Shown piece by piece: positions 6,544 to 9,419 of a DNA stretch of 9,419 nucleotides; positions within the stretch are counted from its first letter, which is position 1, and every line of letters starts with the position of its first letter. The notes below the pieces were generated by a model, which saw only the letters and a list, made by a program, of their open reading frames with translations, ran no database searches and was not told where the DNA came from. Origin of the DNA: Gammaproteobacteria bacterium. Lineage in GTDB: Bacteria > Pseudomonadota > Gammaproteobacteria > SZUA-140. Both the position numbers and the translations under genes were made by a program. Location of the stretch: assembly GCA_003230195.1 (NCBI GenBank), contig QIHH01000255.1, positions 1 through 9,419 of the forward strand, written 5' to 3'.

Positions 6544-8497
6544 ATGTCCACAAACGCTTTGGATATCGATAAAACGCTACAACAAGATCGCTTCAGCAGC
6601 CAAATGGAAGCATTTGCTCAGTGGAAAACTGAGCTTGTCCAAACCATTAGGGACTATCAAGAGTGGCTGATTCAACATGATAAAAGCAGCTCCGAGATTG
6701 AGCTACGCATCTTTGATGCACTCAAAGCCCTTGACTCAGACAACTTGAATATCGCCTTCGTAGCCGAATTTTCACGCGGTAAGACTGAGTTAATCAATGC
6801 AATATTTTTTGCTAACTATGGTCGCCGTCTACTACCCTCTGAAGCAGGCCGCACTACCATGTGCCCAACAGAGCTTTACTATGACAAAGCAAAAAATCAA
6901 TCATTTATCAAATTGCTACCGATTGAAACACGTCTGAGTGATGCCAGTCTCTCAGAACTCAAAAATGAAGAGAGCTACTGGACCGCTCTACCACTGGATA
7001 TAAACTCGCCCGATCAGATGGCCGAAGCCTTTAAAGAAGTTGTCAAAACCAAAGAGGTACCAATGGATGAGGCTGAAAAATTGGGCCTCTATTGCGAAGA
7101 ACTACACGCGGGTGATGAAGACTCTCCCACCGCTAAAAACATCGAAATCCCCATGTGGCGCCATGCCTTAATCAGTTTCCCGCACCCTTTGCTAAAACAA
7201 GGATTAGTTATCCTAGATACACCAGGACTTAATGCACTTGGTAGTGAGCCTGAGCTTACCCTCAACAGCCGTGCTCTTTATTCTTTCCGCAGATACTGGC
7301 GTCACCAAAAGCGACCTCGATATGTGGAAAAACCACATTATGGCTTTTCGTAATAAAAAACAAAGTGGCCTAGTCGCTGTATTAAATAAAATTGATATCC
7401 TCTGGGATGAAATGAAAAAACCCTCAGAGGTGCTTGCATCCATCGAAGAACAACGTAAAACAAGCGCATCAATGCTTGGCATTGACCCAAGTAATGTCTA
7501 CCCCGTATCTGCGCAGAAAGCATTACTTGCCAAAACAAAAAAAGATGACCAGCTACTCAAACAAAGCAACCTGCTCTCACTTGAATCACTGCTTGCAAAT
7601 GAAATCCTGCCGACTAAACAACAAATGATCTGGGAGAGTGTTGTTGAAGGATTAAATCAGTCAATCAACAACACTTACAATCCAATCGCAGGGCAACTGC
7701 AAGACATCAATAAACAGCTAGAACAACTCGAAGCACTACGTGGAAAAAATGAAAATGTCGTTCAACAATTATTACAAAAAGCGAAAGAACAAAAAGTCGC
7801 CTACTACGAAAGCGTTAAAAATTTTCAGGCAAGTCGTCGCCGTCTCGCCACCCAAGCCAAAGTCATGTTCAATACTCTAGGCATGGATGCAATTGATGTA
7901 ATTATTGATAAAACACGTCACGACATGTCGGGCAGCTGGACCACAAACGGCATGAAAAATGGGATGATGCTATTTTTTGAAAGTTCTCGTGAAGCGATGC
8001 AAATAGCAGAACGTCATTCTGATGAAATCCATAAATTGATAGAAGGAATCTATAAAAAATTCCATGATGAACATGGTTTGAAAAGTCACGTTGCTCCAAA
8101 ATTCAACATTCAACCTCATATTGCAGAACTGGACCAGCTGGCAATCAAAGCAGAAGAGTTTCGTAACAGCCCCATCTCAACAATGGCAGAACAGAGCTTT
8201 GTGGTAAAAAAGTTTTTCATCTCACTGGTCAGCCATGTGCGTAATACCTTTGGTAACGCCAATCGCGAAGCGGACGCCTGGCTCAAAGAACTGATTAATC
8301 CTCTTGTGATCCAGATACAGGAAAAGCGCACTAGTATCGATAAATACATGGCGACATTGAATAAAATTAAGGAATCAAAAAACAATCTGGATGGCCAGCT
8401 CAAACAACTCAATGTAGAAGCATCTCAACTTGAAAAACAGGCAGAAGCGCTTGAAGGCATGCGTAAAACGCTTCAAAACTGTACACCACCCAGCTAA
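6544..8497 (+). pseudogene. Bacterial dynamin-like GTPase, frameshifted in the GTPase domain
   Basis: Two overlapping frames together encode one dynamin-superfamily protein of about 650 residues. Frame 1 (6544-7353) has the P-loop AEFSRGKTELINA (G1, about 74-86), the G2 region GRTTMCPTEL (102-111) and G3 LDTPGLNALG (224-233), then continues sensibly to PELTL (codon at 7261-7263). Past that it turns into unrelated residues and stops at 7351-7353. The other frame resumes family sequence at 7268 (AVLFILSADTGVTKSDLDMW), has G4 VLNKID, and runs to TAA 8495-8497. The rest is long helical and coiled-coil stalk sequence with a hydrophobic stretch near KNGMMLFF. Related proteins have, from memory, about seven residues between PELTL and AVLFIL; here only 4 nt remain, so a deletion of about 17 nt fits both spacing and frame. 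Family members remodel membranes by GTP hydrolysis. As read, the gene should not give a working GTPase. An assembly error is the alternative. Confidence 0.85.
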
Positions 8498-8518
8498 TCC
8501 TACGCCATCAGCTCTTTT

Positions 8519-8549
8519 CAGCCCCTCTCATGAGGGGGGCTGCTTATTT
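8519..8549 (+). terminator. Likely rho-independent terminator after the dynamin-like gene
   Basis: CAGCCCC (8519-8525) pairs with GGGGCTG (8536-8542), and CTC/GAG can extend the stem inward with a 2-nt G bulge around a TCAT loop. The sequence CTTATTTC follows, so the T-run is short and interrupted. It begins 21 bp after the stop codon, in the expected place. Confidence 0.65.
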
Positions 8550-8598
8550 CACCAATCAATCATTTCCCATCGCTACCTCTGAATAGGTACAATAGGGG

Positions 8599-8758
8599 CT
8601 GAGACGAATGGCACTTAGTTAAGCACTCCCCCACCATTTCGACATGCTTTTGACCGGAGTTCATCTCTTAATAAACACTGGATCCCAGCCAAAGTCACGC
8701 GGGGATGACAAATATTCACTTAACATCGTCTTAACTAAATGCCATTCAGCCCTGAGAC
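8599..8758. mobile_element. MITE-like element with 18-bp terminal inverted repeats
   Basis: GAATGGCACTTAGTTAAG (8606-8623) and CTTAACTAAATGCCATTC (8730-8747) are inverted copies that match at 17 of 18 positions and lie 106 bp apart. Outside them the 7-mer CTGAGAC occurs in direct orientation at 8599-8605 and 8752-8758, touching the left arm and 4 bp from the right arm, like a target duplication. The similarity may instead extend outward as GGGGCTGA/AGGGCTGA with a 5-bp insertion on the left. There is no coding sequence inside. The pattern fits a non-autonomous element or a shrunken insertion sequence. I cannot name its parent element. It separates the dynamin terminator from pyrE. Confidence 0.55.
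8676..8713. repeat. Palindromic repeat unit inside the element
   Basis: Around CTGGATCCCAGCC and GCGGGGATGACA, arms ATCCCAGC (8682-8689) and GCGGGGAT (8699-8706) pair at 7 of 8 positions with a 9-nt loop. The outer words CTGGATCCC and GGGGATGACA resemble a dispersed intergenic repeat common in proteobacteria, of the type GTCATCCCCGCG...GGATCCAG. Whether it occurs elsewhere in this genome cannot be seen here. Confidence 0.5.
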
Positions 8759-8775
8759 CACAGAAGGATAGTAAA

Positions 8776-9419
8776 ATGCAAGATTTCCAGCGCGATTTTT
8801 TTGATTTTGTCATCGACAGAGGTGTACTCCGTTTTGGTGAGTTCACCCTTAAATCAGGCCGTATTAGCCCATATTTTTTTAACAGTGGGCTTTTCAACAC
8901 CGGCACTTCAATCTCTCGTCTGGGACAGTATTACGCAGCAGCTATTGTTAACGACAAGATTGAACTCGATATGCTCTACGGCCCAGCCTACAAAGGCATT
9001 CCTCTTGCGGTTGCCACCGTGATTGCGCTCCAGGAAAAGCACCAGCGCGACATCCCATTTGCCTTTAACCGCAAAGAAGCTAAAGACCACGGTGAAGGCG
9101 GCATGATTGTCGGCGCAGCGCTAGCGGGTAAAGTACTCGTCATTGACGATGTTATCTCGGCCGGCACCTCAGTACGCGAATCCGTTGCCATTATCAAAAA
9201 CACAGGGGCCTCAATGGCAGGTGTCGCGATTGCACTAGACCGACAAGAAAGAGGCCAGGGCGAAACCTCCGCTATTCAGGAGATCGAACAGCAGCAAGGC
9301 ATCAAAGTCACTAGCATCGCAAACCTCTCAACGCTACTGAGCTACCTCGAAGAAAAACCAGCGTTCACCGACACTCTGGCCCACATCCGCGATTATCAAA
9401 AGCAATATGGTTGTGCATA
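8776..9419 (+). CDS. pyrE: Orotate phosphoribosyltransferase PyrE
   Basis: PyrE joins orotate to PRPP to make orotidine 5'-monophosphate, the fifth step of UMP synthesis, as a cytoplasmic dimer. ATG 8776 follows AGAAGGAT with good spacing, and translation gives 214 codons plus TA at the window edge. The E. coli enzyme has 213 residues, so the last two bases are probably the start of a stop codon. Visible motifs are FGEFTLKSGRISPYFFNSGL (20-39, orotate/PRPP site), YGPAYKGIPLA (68-78), the mobile catalytic loop RKEAKDHGEGG (99-109), and the PRPP signature VLVIDDVISAGTS (120-132) with D124 and D125. LDRQERG (154-160) is also typical. Everything needed is present. It is not preceded by rph as in enteric bacteria, and a small repeat element fills its upstream region. 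Confidence 0.96.
   Translation, partial: MQDFQRDFFDFVIDRGVLRFGEFTLKSGRISPYFFNSGLFNTGTSISRLGQYYAAAIVNDKIELDMLYGPAYKGIPLAVATVIALQEKHQRDIPFAFNRKEAKDHGEGGMIVGAALAGKVLVIDDVISAGTSVRESVAIIKNTGASMAGVAIALDRQERGQGETSAIQEIEQQQGIKVTSIANLSTLLSYLEEKPAFTDTLAHIRDYQKQYGCA

Noticed and set aside
7255..7275. Programmed ribosomal frameshift in the dynamin-like gene
   Set aside because: No slippery run is visible, and residues expected in the GTPase core are missing, so a shift alone would not give a normal protein.
8661..8906. Minus-strand frame of 81 codons across the repeat element and the pyrE start
   Set aside because: It starts inside pyrE and crosses the repeat element; it is a chance frame.

Overview
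The window reads as chromosomal DNA of a gammaproteobacterium with mid-range GC and type IV pili. The evidence is a block of conserved housekeeping genes in gammaproteobacterial order: a nitrogen-PTS enzyme I gene (ptsP) behind rppH, and pilT divergent from yggS-proC-yggT. From memory, the same two gene sets lie fairly close together in Pseudomonas aeruginosa. The genus cannot be named from sequence alone.

Layout. Bases 1-1931 (minus strand) hold rppH followed by the first 461 codons of ptsP, which runs off the left edge. A 143-bp divergent spacer separates rppH from a HAD-IB phosphatase gene (plus strand, 2075-2725). This spacer contains an exact TGTGA-N6-TCACA site of the CRP/Vfr type. The HAD gene converges on pilT (minus strand, 2739-3776) with a 13-bp gap. 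The 194-bp pilT/yggS spacer contains a perfect 16-bp palindrome just upstream of pilT. yggS, proC and yggT follow on the plus strand as a likely operon, with proC and yggT overlapping by 8 nt.

Bases 6136-6543 are AT-rich and without a recognisable gene, but carry a long imperfect hairpin just before the next gene. Bases 6544-8497 encode a bacterial dynamin-like GTPase broken by a frameshift inside the GTPase domain. The spacing around the break fits a small deletion of about 17 nt between the G3 and G4 motifs. A likely terminator follows. A roughly 150-bp element with 18-bp inverted repeats (17 of 18 matching) and a 7-bp direct repeat outside them then lies upstream of pyrE. pyrE starts at 8776 and fills the rest of the window, its stop codon apparently cut by the edge.

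Functionally the genes are mostly independent housekeeping functions: nitrogen-PTS signalling and mRNA 5'-end decay (ptsP, rppH), a small-molecule phosphatase, pilus retraction (pilT), PLP homeostasis with proline synthesis and a membrane protein (yggS-proC-yggT), and pyrimidine synthesis (pyrE). I see no defence island, CRISPR array, tRNA, rRNA or secondary-metabolite cluster. The accessory-looking part is 6136-8775: the broken dynamin gene, its structured leader and the small repeat element.
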